Made by a program: the position numbers and the translations under genes. Positions 17,069-25,761 of a DNA stretch of 64,000 bases are shown here, piece after piece. Position 1 is the first letter of the stretch; each line of letters opens with the position of its first letter. Under the pieces are notes generated by a model. It was not told the DNA's origin, did not search any database, and was given only the letters and a program-made list of their open reading frames with translations. This DNA is from an uncultured Bacilli bacterium (lineage in GTDB: Bacteria > Bacillota_I > Bacilli_A > RF39 > UBA660), in NCBI GenBank assembly GCA_949451605.1, contig CASTSB010000006.1, positions 1-64,000 on the forward strand. Direction: 5' to 3'.

Positions 17069-18247
17069 ATGTTAGGCGGATTAGAAATGGATCAATTAGC
17101 GAAGATTAAAGTCGTAGGAGTTGGTGGCGGTGGCGGAAACGCTATCAATCGAATGGTAGAGTCTGGAGTTAAAGGTGTAGAATTTATTGCTGCTAATACT
17201 GATTTACAAGTATTAAATTCTTCCAAAGCAGATGTTAAAATTCAAATCGGTTCTAATCTTACTGATGGTTTAGGAGCTGGTGCAAGACCTGAAATTGGTA
17301 AAGAGGCTGCATTAGAATCTAAAAAGGAAATAGAAGATGCGCTTGTAGGTGCTGATATGATTTTTGTTACTGCAGGAATGGGAGGAGGAACTGGAACTGG
17401 TGCTGCTCCAATTATAGCAGAGATAGCACAAGGGCTTGGTGCTCTAACTGTTGCAATAGTTACAAAACCATTTTCTTTTGAAGGAAAAAGAAGAATGGAC
17501 AATGCTCTTGCAGGAATAGATGAATTAAAAAAACACGTTGATACTTTGATTACTATTCCTAATGATAGATTAAGAGAAATAATTGATAAAACTACTCCAA
17601 TGATAGAAGCTTTTAAAGAAGTTGATAATGTACTTCGTCGAAGTGTACAATCTATTTCAGATTTAATTGCTGTTGTTGGTTTAGTTAACTTGGATTTTGC
17701 AGATGTTAAAGCTGTAATGGAAAAGAGCGGACATGCTATTATCGGTATAGGTATTGGTATGGGAGAGGAACGTGCGATTGAAGCTGCTAAGCAAGCTGTT
17801 TCATCTCCACTTCTTGAAATCCCAATTACAGGTGCAACAGATGCAATTATAAATATCACTGGTGGAGTTAATCTTACTTTGTTTGAGGCTGAACAAGCTG
17901 CTGAAGTGGTTAGAGCAGCAGCAGGTACTGATATTAATACTATCTTTGGTTCAGTAATTAATGAAAACTTAAGTGATGAAGTAATTGTTACTGTAATTGC
18001 TACTGGATTTGATAAAGCAAAGAAACTTCAAGAACAAAAAGAAAGAGAAAGAATGAATACAATAGCTCAACAGGAAGAACCAGTATTTACAAGTAGTGCT
18101 CCAGCTTCAAGAAGAAGTTCTAATCCTCCAAGAGATATGGATTATGGAATGCCAACTGAGGTTTTGGATAATTCTAATGAAGTTGATGATAACGATGATA
18201 GATATGAGTTACCTCCATTCTTAAGAGAAAGAAATTATAAACTATAA
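17069..18247 (+). CDS. ftsZ: Cell division GTPase FtsZ
   Basis: 392 residues, tubulin-like. It polymerises into the Z-ring. The GTP-binding signature [10 protein letters not shown] is at about 107-116 and the T7-loop region (NLDFADVK) is intact. A disordered linker (about 325-375) leads to the conserved C-terminal peptide [10 protein letters not shown], which binds FtsA and other partners. AAGGAGG lies before the ATG. It is co-transcribed with ftsA and ends at a strong terminator. Confidence 0.98.
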   Translation: MLGGLEMDQLAKIKVVGVGGGGGNAINRMVESGVKGVEFIAANTDLQVLNSSKADVKIQIGSNLTDGLGAGARPEIGKEAALESKKEIEDALVGADMIFVTAGMGGGTGTGAAPIIAEIAQGLGALTVAIVTKPFSFEGKRRMDNALAGIDELKKHVDTLITIPNDRLREIIDKTTPMIEAFKEVDNVLRRSVQSISDLIAVVGLVNLDFADVKAVMEKSGHAIIGIGIGMGEERAIEAAKQAVSSPLLEIPITGATDAIINITGGVNLTLFEAEQAAEVVRAAAGTDINTIFGSVINENLSDEVIVTVIATGFDKAKKLQEQKERERMNTIAQQEEPVFTSSAPASRRSSNPPRDMDYGMPTEVLDNSNEVDDNDDRYELPPFLRERNYKL

Positions 18248-18255
18248 AATAAATT

Positions 18256-18285
18256 AAGAGGATTTTTAAAATCCTCTTTTTTTTG
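18256..18285 (+). terminator. Terminator after ftsZ
   Basis: AAGAGGAT stem (from 18256) pairs with ATCCTCTT (to 18278), followed by T8. Confidence 0.85.
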
Positions 18286-18297
18286 TCCTGTGGAATA

Positions 18298-18340
18298 TTG
18301 ACATTTTGACCTGGGGGGAGGGGTATACTTTATCTATAAT
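18298..18340 (+). promoter_or_regulatory. Promoter region with a G6AG4 tract
   Basis: TTGACA (18298-18303) is separated from TATACT (18324-18329) by 20 bp that include the run GGGGGGAGGGG at 18313-18323. A second -10-like TATAAT lies at 18335-18340. The spacer is 3 bp longer than optimal. A poly-G tract between -35 and -10 is unusual in so AT-rich a genome and may be length-variable. Confidence 0.55.
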
Positions 18341-18367
18341 AGGTAACTGTGGATAACGAGGTTTTAT

Positions 18368-19828
18368 ATGAGTATTAAAAGGTTAGTAAATAGTAAAAAC
18401 TTATCAATTTTAATTGTAATGTTTGTAGTAACTTTAAGTTGTGCTTATGCATCTTTTAATAGTGTTTTAAATATAACTGGAACAGTAGCCGATGTCCGTA
18501 TAAAAAGTGATATAAGAATAACAGGAATAAGAGTAAATGGAGTAACTAGTGGAGGAACATCGTTATCAGAAGACTATAATAAAGCAAGTTTAAAAGTAGG
18601 AACACTTTTACCTAATAGTGGATCAACAGTTTCCTATGCGGTAGATATAACAAATACCGGAAATCAAGAGATGAAATTAGCGTCTATTACAGGTCTTCCA
18701 GATAACTTAGAATATGTACTTACTGACTACAACATAGGGGATAAGTTATGTCAAAATGATAAATGTTCCCTAGGTCTTACAAAGACAATTATTCTAACTT
18801 TAAAATATAAAGATGGAAGTTTTTCTTCAACATTTACTACACATAACTTAAATTTAAATTTTGAGTTTAAGAGATTTACTAATAGTTATTTAAGATCTGC
18901 TAGTCAAGAATCATATAGTACATCTCCTTTTTTAAATACAGATATTACAAAATCACAAATCGAATCTGTAACTTTTAAAAGTAGTGATGAAATACCTGAT
19001 AGTGCGATTACTTTTAGTGATAAAAAATATTTTGATGTTTCTCATGATCAATCGGATAGTATAAAATTATATGCAGAAGATATGGATTCTAATGGATTGT
19101 ATGAAATTTATATAGGACAAGATGGAGGAGTAAAGGCAAATTCTGGTTCTCAATATTTGTTTCTTAATCTAAATAATGTTTATAAAATTGATTTGCAGAA
19201 ACTTAATACTGATGGAGTAACTAGTATGTCAGAAATGTTTCGATATTGTAGTAAAATTGTTACTTTAGATCTTTCAAATTTTAATACATCTGATGTTACA
19301 ACGATGGCTTTTATGTTTGCTTATTGTCAGAAAATTAATAGTTTGGATCTTACAAACTTTGATACAACTGGTGTCAAAAACATGAGATCAATGTTTGATC
19401 ATTGCACAAGTTTAACATATTTAAATTTATCTAGTTTTAATACACAAAATGTTACAGATATGGGTGTAATGTTTCAATGGTGTAGCAGTTTAACAACTCT
19501 TGATCTTTCATCATTTAATACTTTATTAGTAACAGATATGTCTTATATGTTTTTCACTTGTAGTAAACTTGTTAATTTAGACTTAACTATGTTTAACACA
19601 GAAAAAGTGACAAATATGAGTTATATGTTTACTTCTTGTGGATCTCTAAAAACAATAGATTTAAGAGGAGAATATTTTACAGTGGATGCTGCAAGAAACA
19701 ATTTGACTGATATGTATAAAGGTTGTTCTTCATTAGAGGCTGTATATCTTCGTGATATTAATGAAAGAGCTATTTATAGGTTGAATTATCCTGATTATGA
19801 AAGTATTCCTTTTAATAACGTTGCATAA
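18368..19828 (+). CDS. SipW-cognate, DUF285/BspA-type repeat surface protein (486 aa)
   Basis: 486 residues. The hydrophobic N-terminal signal (about 10-33) ends AYASFNS, a SipW-type signal like that of TasA. An N-terminal beta module (about 35-175) contains DIRITGIRV, VDITNTGNQEM and the cysteine pair LCQNDKCSLG. The conserved EIYIGQDGGVKAN stretch follows (about 250), then about six DUF285 repeats of some 25 residues (TLDLSNFNTSDVTTMAFMF is one). There is no LPXTG motif and no C-terminal membrane helix, so it is either released or held by the uncleaved signal. It is probably a secreted surface protein; the ligand is unknown. It stands alone between ftsZ and pyrH and lacks the C-terminal cap of two paralogues. 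Confidence 0.85.
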   Translation: MSIKRLVNSKNLSILIVMFVVTLSCAYASFNSVLNITGTVADVRIKSDIRITGIRVNGVTSGGTSLSEDYNKASLKVGTLLPNSGSTVSYAVDITNTGNQEMKLASITGLPDNLEYVLTDYNIGDKLCQNDKCSLGLTKTIILTLKYKDGSFSSTFTTHNLNLNFEFKRFTNSYLRSASQESYSTSPFLNTDITKSQIESVTFKSSDEIPDSAITFSDKKYFDVSHDQSDSIKLYAEDMDSNGLYEIYIGQDGGVKANSGSQYLFLNLNNVYKIDLQKLNTDGVTSMSEMFRYCSKIVTLDLSNFNTSDVTTMAFMFAYCQKINSLDLTNFDTTGVKNMRSMFDHCTSLTYLNLSSFNTQNVTDMGVMFQWCSSLTTLDLSSFNTLLVTDMSYMFFTCSKLVNLDLTMFNTEKVTNMSYMFTSCGSLKTIDLRGEYFTVDAARNNLTDMYKGCSSLEAVYLRDINERAIYRLNYPDYESIPFNNVA

Positions 19829-19830
19829 TA

Positions 19831-19857
19831 AAAACGACAGTAATGTCGTTTTATTTG
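19831..19857. terminator. Bidirectional terminator (surface gene / pyrH)
   Basis: AAAACGACA (19831-19839) pairs with TGTCGTTTT (19844-19852), 4-nt loop, between convergent genes. Confidence 0.85.
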
Positions 19858-20559
19858 TTAGTTTCTAACTATAGTTCCAATATTTTCATCAAGGACTATT
19901 TTCTTTAAGTTTCCTTTTACATTTACATTAAATACATAGATTGGAATATTTTCATCCATACAAAGACTTGTTGCGGTAGAATCCATTACATGTAATTTTT
20001 TATTTAATACTTCTATATAAGTTATTTCATCGAACTTTTTAGCATCTTCATATTTTTTTGGATCTTTGTCATAGACTCCATCAACTTTAGTTGCTTTTAA
20101 TAAAACGTCTGCTTTTATTTCGGCTGCACGTAGAGCAGAAGCTGTATCAGTAGAGAAGAATGGACTTCCTGTTCCACATCCAAATACTACAACTCTTCCT
20201 TTTTCTAAATGTCTAATTGCTCGATCTTTTATATAAAACTCTGCAATTTGTCTCATTTCTACTCCAGTTTGAACTCTTACTGGTACATTTAATTGTTTAA
20301 ATGCATCTCCTAAGGCTAGAGCATTCATTACTGTTCCCATCATACCTATATAGTCTGATGTAGCTCTATCCATATATTCATTGCTTTTTCCTCTCCAAAA
20401 GTTTCCTCCTCCAACTACTATTCCAATTTCTACGCCTAATTCTACGCATTCTTTAATTTCGTTAGCAAGCTCAAGGACTCTTTCAAAATCAATTCCTGTA
20501 TTTTTATCTCCTGCAAGTACTTCACCGCTAAGCTTTAAAAGTATTCTTTTGTATTTCAT
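19858..20559 (-). CDS. pyrH: Uridylate kinase PyrH
   Basis: 233 residues, amino acid kinase fold. It phosphorylates UMP to [13 protein letters not shown] (from residue 4) and the GGGNFWRG motif are diagnostic, and DKDP appears in the UMP-binding part. ATG 20559 is chosen because AAGGAGG stands directly upstream and homologues start MKYKR. It is usually found in a tsf-pyrH-frr cluster; here it stands alone between a surface-protein gene and a NUDIX gene. Confidence 0.96.
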   Translation of the reverse strand: MKYKRILLKLSGEVLAGDKNTGIDFERVLELANEIKECVELGVEIGIVVGGGNFWRGKSNEYMDRATSDYIGMMGTVMNALALGDAFKQLNVPVRVQTGVEMRQIAEFYIKDRAIRHLEKGRVVVFGCGTGSPFFSTDTASALRAAEIKADVLLKATKVDGVYDKDPKKYEDAKKFDEITYIEVLNKKLHVMDSTATSLCMDENIPIYVFNVNVKGNLKKIVLDENIGTIVRN

Positions 20560-20648
20560 GTTTACCTCCTTGTTATATAATATCATAGAATATCTATTGA
20601 ATAAATTATTTTTATGTTAAAATAAGTTTAAATTTAGGAGGTAGTATT

Positions 20649-21074
20649 TTGGAAAATTACATTAAAGTAGGGCTTGGAATTATGATAAAAGATGGTAATA
20701 AGGTTTTACTTGGTCATAGAACAAAAGAAAGAAAAGATACTGGAGGAATATTTGAGCCAGATAGCTGGACTTTTCCTGGTGGGAAGCAAGAATTTGATGA
20801 GACTGTAATAGAGGGCGCTATACGTGAGGTAAAAGAGGAGACTAACTTGGATACTTCAGATATTAAAGTATTTAATGTATCTGATGATATTCAACCAAAT
20901 AAACATTATGTGACTATACAATTAATTGCATCTAGTTATAGTGGTGAGTTAAGAGTTATGGAACCTTTGAAAGAAGATAAGTGGGGATGGTTTGATCTAG
21001 ATAATCTACCTAATAATTTATATTCTCCTACTAAAAAGTTTATCGAGAAATATAAGTCGATGAATAATAAATAA
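20649..21074 (+). CDS. NUDIX hydrolase
   Basis: 141 residues. The NUDIX box runs from Gly45 to Leu67 (GKQEFDE, then REVKEET with the catalytic glutamates), with Asn instead of the usual Gly near its end. The PDSWTFPGGK context resembles nucleotide pyrophosphatases that clean up (d)NTPs, such as the ADP-ribose/MutT group. The start is TTG at 20649, with GGAGGT 7 nt upstream and no nearer ATG. It lies divergent from pyrH. The substrate is not known. Confidence 0.88.
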   Translation: MENYIKVGLGIMIKDGNKVLLGHRTKERKDTGGIFEPDSWTFPGGKQEFDETVIEGAIREVKEETNLDTSDIKVFNVSDDIQPNKHYVTIQLIASSYSGELRVMEPLKEDKWGWFDLDNLPNNLYSPTKKFIEKYKSMNNK

Positions 21075-21089
21075 AAATCTACGATTTCG

Positions 21090-21119
21090 TTGACATATAA
21101 ACAAATTATATGCTATAAT
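21090..21119 (+). promoter_or_regulatory. Promoter of rplU-prp-rpmA
   Basis: TTGACA (21090-21095), an 18-bp spacer and TATAAT (21114-21119), both perfect consensus hexamers. Confidence 0.85.
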
Positions 21120-21123
21120 CTAA

Positions 21124-21212
21124 CTGTTTGACGCCTCTAGTGCTGCAAACCGCATTGAAAAGGTAGAAACAAATTAACTTTTGTGCCTTAAGAGCGAGTC
21201 TTAAGTTTAATA
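21124..21212 (+). promoter_or_regulatory. L21 ribosomal protein leader
   Basis: The 5' untranslated region of rplU carries the conserved start CTGTTTGACGCCTCTAGTGC, then CCGCATTGAAAAGGT, which I recognise as the L21 leader found upstream of rplU-rpmA in Bacillota. A 7-bp hairpin (21187-21193 with 21199-21205) follows before the ribosome site. It is thought to be an autoregulatory RNA, with L21 as the proposed ligand. Confidence 0.8.
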
Positions 21213-21228
21213 TAAAAGGAGGTAAATT

Positions 21229-21531
21229 ATGAACGCTGTAATTAAAGTTGGTGGTAAACAATATTACGTAACTGAAGGATCAGAAATTTATGTTGAAAAA
21301 TTAAATGCTGCTTCAGGTGATGTTGTTAAATTTGATCAAGTTTTAATGCTTGATAGTAAAGTAGGAAACCCTTATCTTACAAATGCTACTGTTGAAGGTG
21401 AAGTAATCAAAAACGGTAAGCAAAAGAAAATCAGAGTTTTCAAATATAAGAGTAAAGACAGATCAAATCGTAAAACTCAAGGACATAGACAACCTTACAC
21501 TAAAATTAAAATTACTAAAATTAATGGTTAA
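21229..21531 (+). CDS. rplU: 50S ribosomal protein L21
   Basis: 100 residues. It binds 23S rRNA in the large subunit. The beta-barrel core ([15 protein letters not shown]) and the basic signature [21 protein letters not shown] region are typical. AAAGGAGG is 7 nt before the ATG. It is the first gene of rplU-prp-rpmA and is preceded by the L21 leader. Confidence 0.98.
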   Translation: MNAVIKVGGKQYYVTEGSEIYVEKLNAASGDVVKFDQVLMLDSKVGNPYLTNATVEGEVIKNGKQKKIRVFKYKSKDRSNRKTQGHRQPYTKIKITKING

Positions 21532-21537
21532 TAATCT

Positions 21538-21840
21538 ATGATAAAAGTTTCGATTGAAAAAGAAAATGCTAAATTTAAGAAGATAACACTTCTTGGCCAT
21601 GCTATGTATGATGAATATGGTAAAGATATAGTATGCAGTTCAGTTAGTAGTATAGTTACTACTACTGTAAATGGTATATTAGCATTAGATAAAGGTAGTC
21701 TAAGTTACTTAGTTAGTAAGAAAGGTATGTCAATTAGTATTAAAAATACTGATGAGGTTACTCAAATACTAATAGGAAACATGGTTAGTCTTTTAAAAGA
21801 GTTGGAAAAGAAATATCCAGCTAATATTGAAGTTAAGTAA
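21538..21840 (+). CDS. prp: Ribosomal-processing cysteine protease Prp
   Basis: 100 residues, YsxB/Prp family. It removes the N-terminal extension of L27. The catalytic His21 (LLGHA) and Cys33 (DIVCSSVS) are present, and the typical GHA...DIVC spacing is kept. It lies between rplU and rpmA, its substrate, as in other Bacillota, and starts 6 nt after the rplU stop. The matching cleavage site is visible in the L27 of this window. Confidence 0.95.
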   Translation: MIKVSIEKENAKFKKITLLGHAMYDEYGKDIVCSSVSSIVTTTVNGILALDKGSLSYLVSKKGMSISIKNTDEVTQILIGNMVSLLKELEKKYPANIEVK

Positions 21841-21851
21841 GGAGGAGAATT

Positions 21852-22142
21852 ATGGATTTTTTAAGATTAGATATACAATTATTTGCTCATCACAAAGGGC
21901 AAGGTTCAACATCTAATGGACGTGATTCTGCAGGACGTAGACTAGGAGCTAAAGCTAGTGATGGTGAATTCATAACAGCTGGTTCAATTATATATCGTCA
22001 ACGTGGAACTAAAGTATTCCCAGGTACTAATGTACGTCGTGGTAATGATGATACTTTATATTCTACTATTGATGGAGTAGTAAAATTTGAACGTTTAGGA
22101 AGAGATAAAAAACAAGCATCAGTTTACGCTGTATCAGAATAA
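21852..22142 (+). CDS. rpmA: 50S ribosomal protein L27 with Prp-cleaved leader
   Basis: 96 residues. The N-terminal leader [12 protein letters not shown] matches the Bacillota extension removed by Prp, with cleavage expected after LQ/QLFA and before HHKGQGST. The mature N-terminus reaches the peptidyl transferase centre. The core [16 protein letters not shown] and [10 protein letters not shown] are typical. AAGGAGG precedes the ATG. It is the last gene of the rplU operon. In many relatives obg follows, but here a surface gene intervenes. Confidence 0.97.
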   Translation: MDFLRLDIQLFAHHKGQGSTSNGRDSAGRRLGAKASDGEFITAGSIIYRQRGTKVFPGTNVRRGNDDTLYSTIDGVVKFERLGRDKKQASVYAVSE

Positions 22143-22149
22143 ATATTCT

Positions 22150-22173
22150 AAGAGCCCAAGGCTCTTTTTTTGT
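22150..22173 (+). terminator. Terminator after rpmA
   Basis: AAGAGCC (22150-22156) pairs with GGCTCTT (22160-22166), followed by a T-run. Confidence 0.85.
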
Positions 22174-22230
22174 GTTGATAAAAAGATAAAAAATATATAT
22201 ACTAATAATAGTATTATGCTAGGTGATAAA

Positions 22231-24207
22231 ATGAAAAAGCTTTTTATACATAGATACTTATCTTTAATAGTTATTTTAATTACTTTAATGTTAACAGTAG
22301 GATATTCTGCTTTTAGTGTTAAAATGGATATTAATGATACTTCTTTAGAAGTTAGAGTTAAGCAAGATATAAGAGTAACAGGTGTTACTGTAAGTGATAG
22401 GTCTAATGCTGGTATATCAAATTATGAGGATTATAATAAGAATAGTATAAGTACTGGAATTAGTTTGCCAAATGAGAATTCTACAATTACATACAATGTT
22501 GAAATAACAAATATTGGTAGTGGAGCTATGGGAATAAATTCAATAGATGGTTTGCCAAGTAATTTAGAATATCAAGTTAGTGATTATGAAATGCAAAAGC
22601 CTTTATGTGATGTGAATAATAAGTGTACTTTAGGTATGGTTAAAAATATAAAGCTTACTATTAAATATAAGAATAATTCTTTTGATTCTGCTAATGTTAA
22701 TTATAATTTAAATGTTAATTTTAATTTTGAAAGATTACATACAATTACTTATGAAGATAGTAGTGGTAATGTTTATCATGATTATGTTACTGATAATGCA
22801 AGATTTATATTAAATTATGATGAGCTAGGACTTGTTCCTCCAACTGAATTTAAAGTAACTATGGGTGGTGTAGTAATTGATGATTATGTTTCAATGGGAC
22901 CTATTCTTATAATAATGAGTGTTACTGGTGATGTGGTTATAGAAGGAGTTTTCCCAGATTATTTGATGTCAGTTGCTAAGGTTAACAGTGCTGATGTAGC
23001 AGTATTAGGTAATAATAATTTGAAACACTTTCAAATAGAATCTATTGTTTTTTCTAATACAAAAGAAGTGCCTAGTAGTGCAATTGGATCATGGGATGTA
23101 TCCGAAGCTAAGGATAATTCTATAATAGCCTATTATTTAGATAGTAATAGTAATGGTTTATATGAAATGGTAATTGGCCAAGATGGTGGAGTAAAAGCAA
23201 ATCCTGATTCTAGTAATTTGTTTAGTTATTTTACTAATGTAACATCAATTAGTTTTGATAATTTTATTACTGAAGAAGTTACAAATATGAGCTTTTTATT
23301 TTCGAATTGTAATAATTTAGTTGATTTGAATTTAAATAATATTAATACTTCTAATGCTACAAATCTTGAAAATATGTTTTATAATTGTACTAATCTAATT
23401 AGTATAGATTTATCTTGTTTAATTACTGGAAAAGTTACTAATATGAGTTCTTTATTTTCGGGATGTAAAAATTTAGATGATTTTGATGTTTCAGCTCTTA
23501 ATACTTCTAATGTTACTAGTATGACAGATATGTTTAGAAATTGTGAATCTATTAAAAGTTTAGATCTTACTTCATGGAATATTAATAATTTAGTAAGTAT
23601 GGATTATATGTTTCAATCTTGTTATAATCTTGAAAGAGTTAATTTAAGTGGATTAAATGCTTCTAATGTTTTACAATTTGATTGTTTGTTTTTATATTGT
23701 GTAAATTTAACTGAAATAGATTTCACTAATTTTAAAACGAATAAAGTTACAAGTATGAGAGCTATGTTTCGTCAATGTGAAAAGCTTACAACTTTAGATC
23801 TTTCATCTTTTGATACTCGTAATGTTACAAGAATGAATGAAATGTTTATGTATTGTTACAATTTAGTAAGTCTAGATTTAAGGATGTTTGATACTACAAA
23901 TGTTACTAATTTTGCTAGTATGTTTTCAGAATGTAGAAAAATTACTGAATTAAATATTTCTAATTTTAATACAAGAAAAGCAAAAGACATGTCTTCTATG
24001 TTTTCTAGAATGGATTCAGTAAAATATATTTATATTGATGGTGTTGATTTTATGCCACCAGGTGATACTAATTTTAGTGGTATGTTTCCAACTACTAATG
24101 GTAATTTACAACAAGTTCGTGTTTATAATATTTCTTATCTTGAACCATATTTTGCAGGAAGTTATGCTGAAGAGATGAGAAATGTGCCTTGGGAAGTGGC
24201 TCATTAG
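22231..24207 (+). CDS. SipW-cognate, DUF285/BspA-type repeat surface protein (658 aa)
   Basis: 658 residues. The start at ATG 22231 follows AGGTGATAAA; an upstream in-frame ATG at 22216 has no ribosome site. The signal segment (about 8-28) ends GYSAFS. The N-terminal module has DIRVTGVTV, NVEITNIGSGAM and a cysteine pair (LCDVNNKCTLG). A linker domain (about 165-245) and MVIGQDGGVKAN follow, then about ten DUF285 repeats, each with a central MF...C element. The C-terminal cap reads YNISYLEPYF and ends PWEVAH, shared with the 1402-residue paralogue. There is no wall anchor motif. It splits the usual rpmA-obg adjacency. Its terminator overlaps its stop codon. Confidence 0.85.
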   Translation: MKKLFIHRYLSLIVILITLMLTVGYSAFSVKMDINDTSLEVRVKQDIRVTGVTVSDRSNAGISNYEDYNKNSISTGISLPNENSTITYNVEITNIGSGAMGINSIDGLPSNLEYQVSDYEMQKPLCDVNNKCTLGMVKNIKLTIKYKNNSFDSANVNYNLNVNFNFERLHTITYEDSSGNVYHDYVTDNARFILNYDELGLVPPTEFKVTMGGVVIDDYVSMGPILIIMSVTGDVVIEGVFPDYLMSVAKVNSADVAVLGNNNLKHFQIESIVFSNTKEVPSSAIGSWDVSEAKDNSIIAYYLDSNSNGLYEMVIGQDGGVKANPDSSNLFSYFTNVTSISFDNFITEEVTNMSFLFSNCNNLVDLNLNNINTSNATNLENMFYNCTNLISIDLSCLITGKVTNMSSLFSGCKNLDDFDVSALNTSNVTSMTDMFRNCESIKSLDLTSWNINNLVSMDYMFQSCYNLERVNLSGLNASNVLQFDCLFLYCVNLTEIDFTNFKTNKVTSMRAMFRQCEKLTTLDLSSFDTRNVTRMNEMFMYCYNLVSLDLRMFDTTNVTNFASMFSECRKITELNISNFNTRKAKDMSSMFSRMDSVKYIYIDGVDFMPPGDTNFSGMFPTTNGNLQQVRVYNISYLEPYFAGSYAEEMRNVPWEVAH

Positions 24208-24222
24208 AGCTTCTTCTTTTAT
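24194..24222 (+). terminator. Terminator hairpin spanning the surface-gene stop codon
   Basis: 24194-24202 pairs with 24207-24215 in eight of nine positions (one G-T, one T-T mismatch). The loop ATTA includes the first bases of the TAG stop. A T-rich stretch follows. The same architecture is found at 45609-45630. Confidence 0.6.
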
Positions 24223-24287
24223 TTAAATTTGTAGACTTTATAAGGAAAATCTGTTATAATACTAGGTGCTTAAGGAGGGGATTAGTT

Positions 24288-25565
24288 ATGTTTGTAGATG
24301 AGGTTGTAATAAAAGTTGAAGCTGGTAATGGTGGAGACGGTTGTACTGCTTTTAGACGTGAAAAATTTGTAGAAATGGGTGGACCTTACGGTGGTAATGG
24401 TGGACATGGAGCAGACATTATATTTAAAGTTGATGAAGGTTTACATACATTACTTGATTTAAGATATCAAAAAACTATTAAGGGGTCTAATGGAGAAAAT
24501 GGAAGAGGAAAGAATCAACATGGTAAGGGAGCTAGTCCTTTAGTTGTTAGAGTTCCTCAAGGTACTGTTGTAACTGATTTAGAGACTGGATTTATCCTTG
24601 CGGACTTATCAAAAAAAGACCAAGAAGAGTTAATTGCTAAAGGTGGTCGTGGAGGAAGAGGTAATACTGCTTTTAAAACACAAACTAATACCGCTCCTGA
24701 TTATTCTGAACGTGGTGAAGAAGGAGAACACAAGACTTTAAAAGTTGAAGTTAAAATGCTTGCAGATGTAGGATTAGTTGGACTTCCTAGTGTTGGAAAG
24801 AGTACTATTATTTCTTGTGTTTCGAAATCTAAACCTAAAATAGCTGCTTATCACTTTACAACGTTAAATCCTAATCTTGGTGTTGTTAAGTCTAGTAGTG
24901 GAACAAGCTTTGTTATGGCTGATCTTCCTGGACTTATTGAAGGCGCAAGCCAAGGCGAAGGACTAGGGGACAAATTCTTACGTCATATTGAAAGAACAAG
25001 AGTAATAGCTCATGTAATTGATATGAGTGGTAGTGAATTACGTGATCCATATGAAGATTATTTATTAATCAACAAGGAATTAAAAGATTTTAATGAAAAA
25101 CTTATGGAAAAGCCAATGATTGTAATTGCTAACAAGATGGATATTGAAGGTGCTAAAGAAAACCTAGATGAATTTAAGAAAAAAGTAGGAGATATAAAAA
25201 TATTTGAAGTAAGTGCTGCTACTAATGATGGACTTCAAAAGGTAGTAGATTATCTTGCAGAAGTACTTGACTCAATTCCTGTAAATCCTTTATATGATGA
25301 TAGTCAAATTGAGTCTCATGTTTTATATAAATTTAAGAAGGAAGAGCCATTTACTATTTCAAGAGATGATGATGGTACTTGGGCTATTTCAGGGGACGAA
25401 GTAGAAAGAATATTTAAAATGACAAAATTTTCTTCAGAAGAAGCACAATATAGATTTGCTAAAAAGTTATCACGTATGGGTATTGATGATAAGTTAAGAG
25501 AATTAGGTGCTGAAGAAGGAGACGAAGTAAGAATACTTGATTTTTACTTTATGTTTAAAGATTAA
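24288..25565 (+). CDS. obg: GTPase Obg (CgtA)
   Basis: 425 residues. It functions in large-subunit assembly and stress control. A glycine-rich Obg fold (1-158; AGNGGDGCTAFRRE, GRGGRGN) precedes the G domain (about 160-330) with GLPSVGKST, DLPGLIEGAS and NKMD, and a C-terminal OCT domain ends the protein. The ATG at 24288 follows AAGGAGGGG by 9 nt; longer readings would overlap the upstream surface gene. TATAAT at 24255-24260 suggests its own promoter, as expected with the surface gene between it and rpmA. Confidence 0.97.
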   Translation: MFVDEVVIKVEAGNGGDGCTAFRREKFVEMGGPYGGNGGHGADIIFKVDEGLHTLLDLRYQKTIKGSNGENGRGKNQHGKGASPLVVRVPQGTVVTDLETGFILADLSKKDQEELIAKGGRGGRGNTAFKTQTNTAPDYSERGEEGEHKTLKVEVKMLADVGLVGLPSVGKSTIISCVSKSKPKIAAYHFTTLNPNLGVVKSSSGTSFVMADLPGLIEGASQGEGLGDKFLRHIERTRVIAHVIDMSGSELRDPYEDYLLINKELKDFNEKLMEKPMIVIANKMDIEGAKENLDEFKKKVGDIKIFEVSAATNDGLQKVVDYLAEVLDSIPVNPLYDDSQIESHVLYKFKKEEPFTISRDDDGTWAISGDEVERIFKMTKFSSEEAQYRFAKKLSRMGIDDKLRELGAEEGDEVRILDFYFMFKD

Positions 25566-25569
25566 TTGA

Positions 25570-25597
25570 AAAAGTATTAATTACTAATACTTTTAAA
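25570..25597 (+). terminator. Terminator after obg
   Basis: 10-bp stem 25570-25579 with 25585-25594, 5-nt loop. The T-run is short. Confidence 0.6.
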
Positions 25598-25737
25598 TAT
25601 GCTTATTATAAGCTTCAAGATAAAGACTTTGATAGTAATTTATTAAATAAATTAAAGAATATATTGTTGGTGTTAAGAAAATAAAAAATCAGTTTTTGGA
25701 AGACTATATTGATAAAGCTATTTTAAATTTAAAGTAA
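25598..25737 (+). pseudogene. Possible short gene remnant
   Basis: Between obg and the next gene two short coding-looking stretches lie in different frames: YKLQDKDFDSNLLNKL up to a stop at 25682, then FLEDYIDKAILNLK ending at 25735-25737. Together they read like the C-terminus of a helical protein with a frameshift. No start or ribosome site is seen and the family is not recognised. It could also be chance in AT-rich DNA. Confidence 0.25.
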
Positions 25738-25761
25738 TCTATTATAAAAGGGGGGTTAAGT

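Noticed and set aside
17242..17859. 205-codon open frame on the minus strand
   Set aside because: It lies wholly inside ftsZ in antisense; it is a by-product of ftsZ codon use, with no ribosome site and no recognisable protein.
18348..18356. Perfect DnaA box (TGTGGATAA) before the 486-residue surface gene
   Set aside because: A single box; no cluster, no AT-rich unwinding element and no dnaA/dnaN nearby. A chance match in 64 kb is quite possible.
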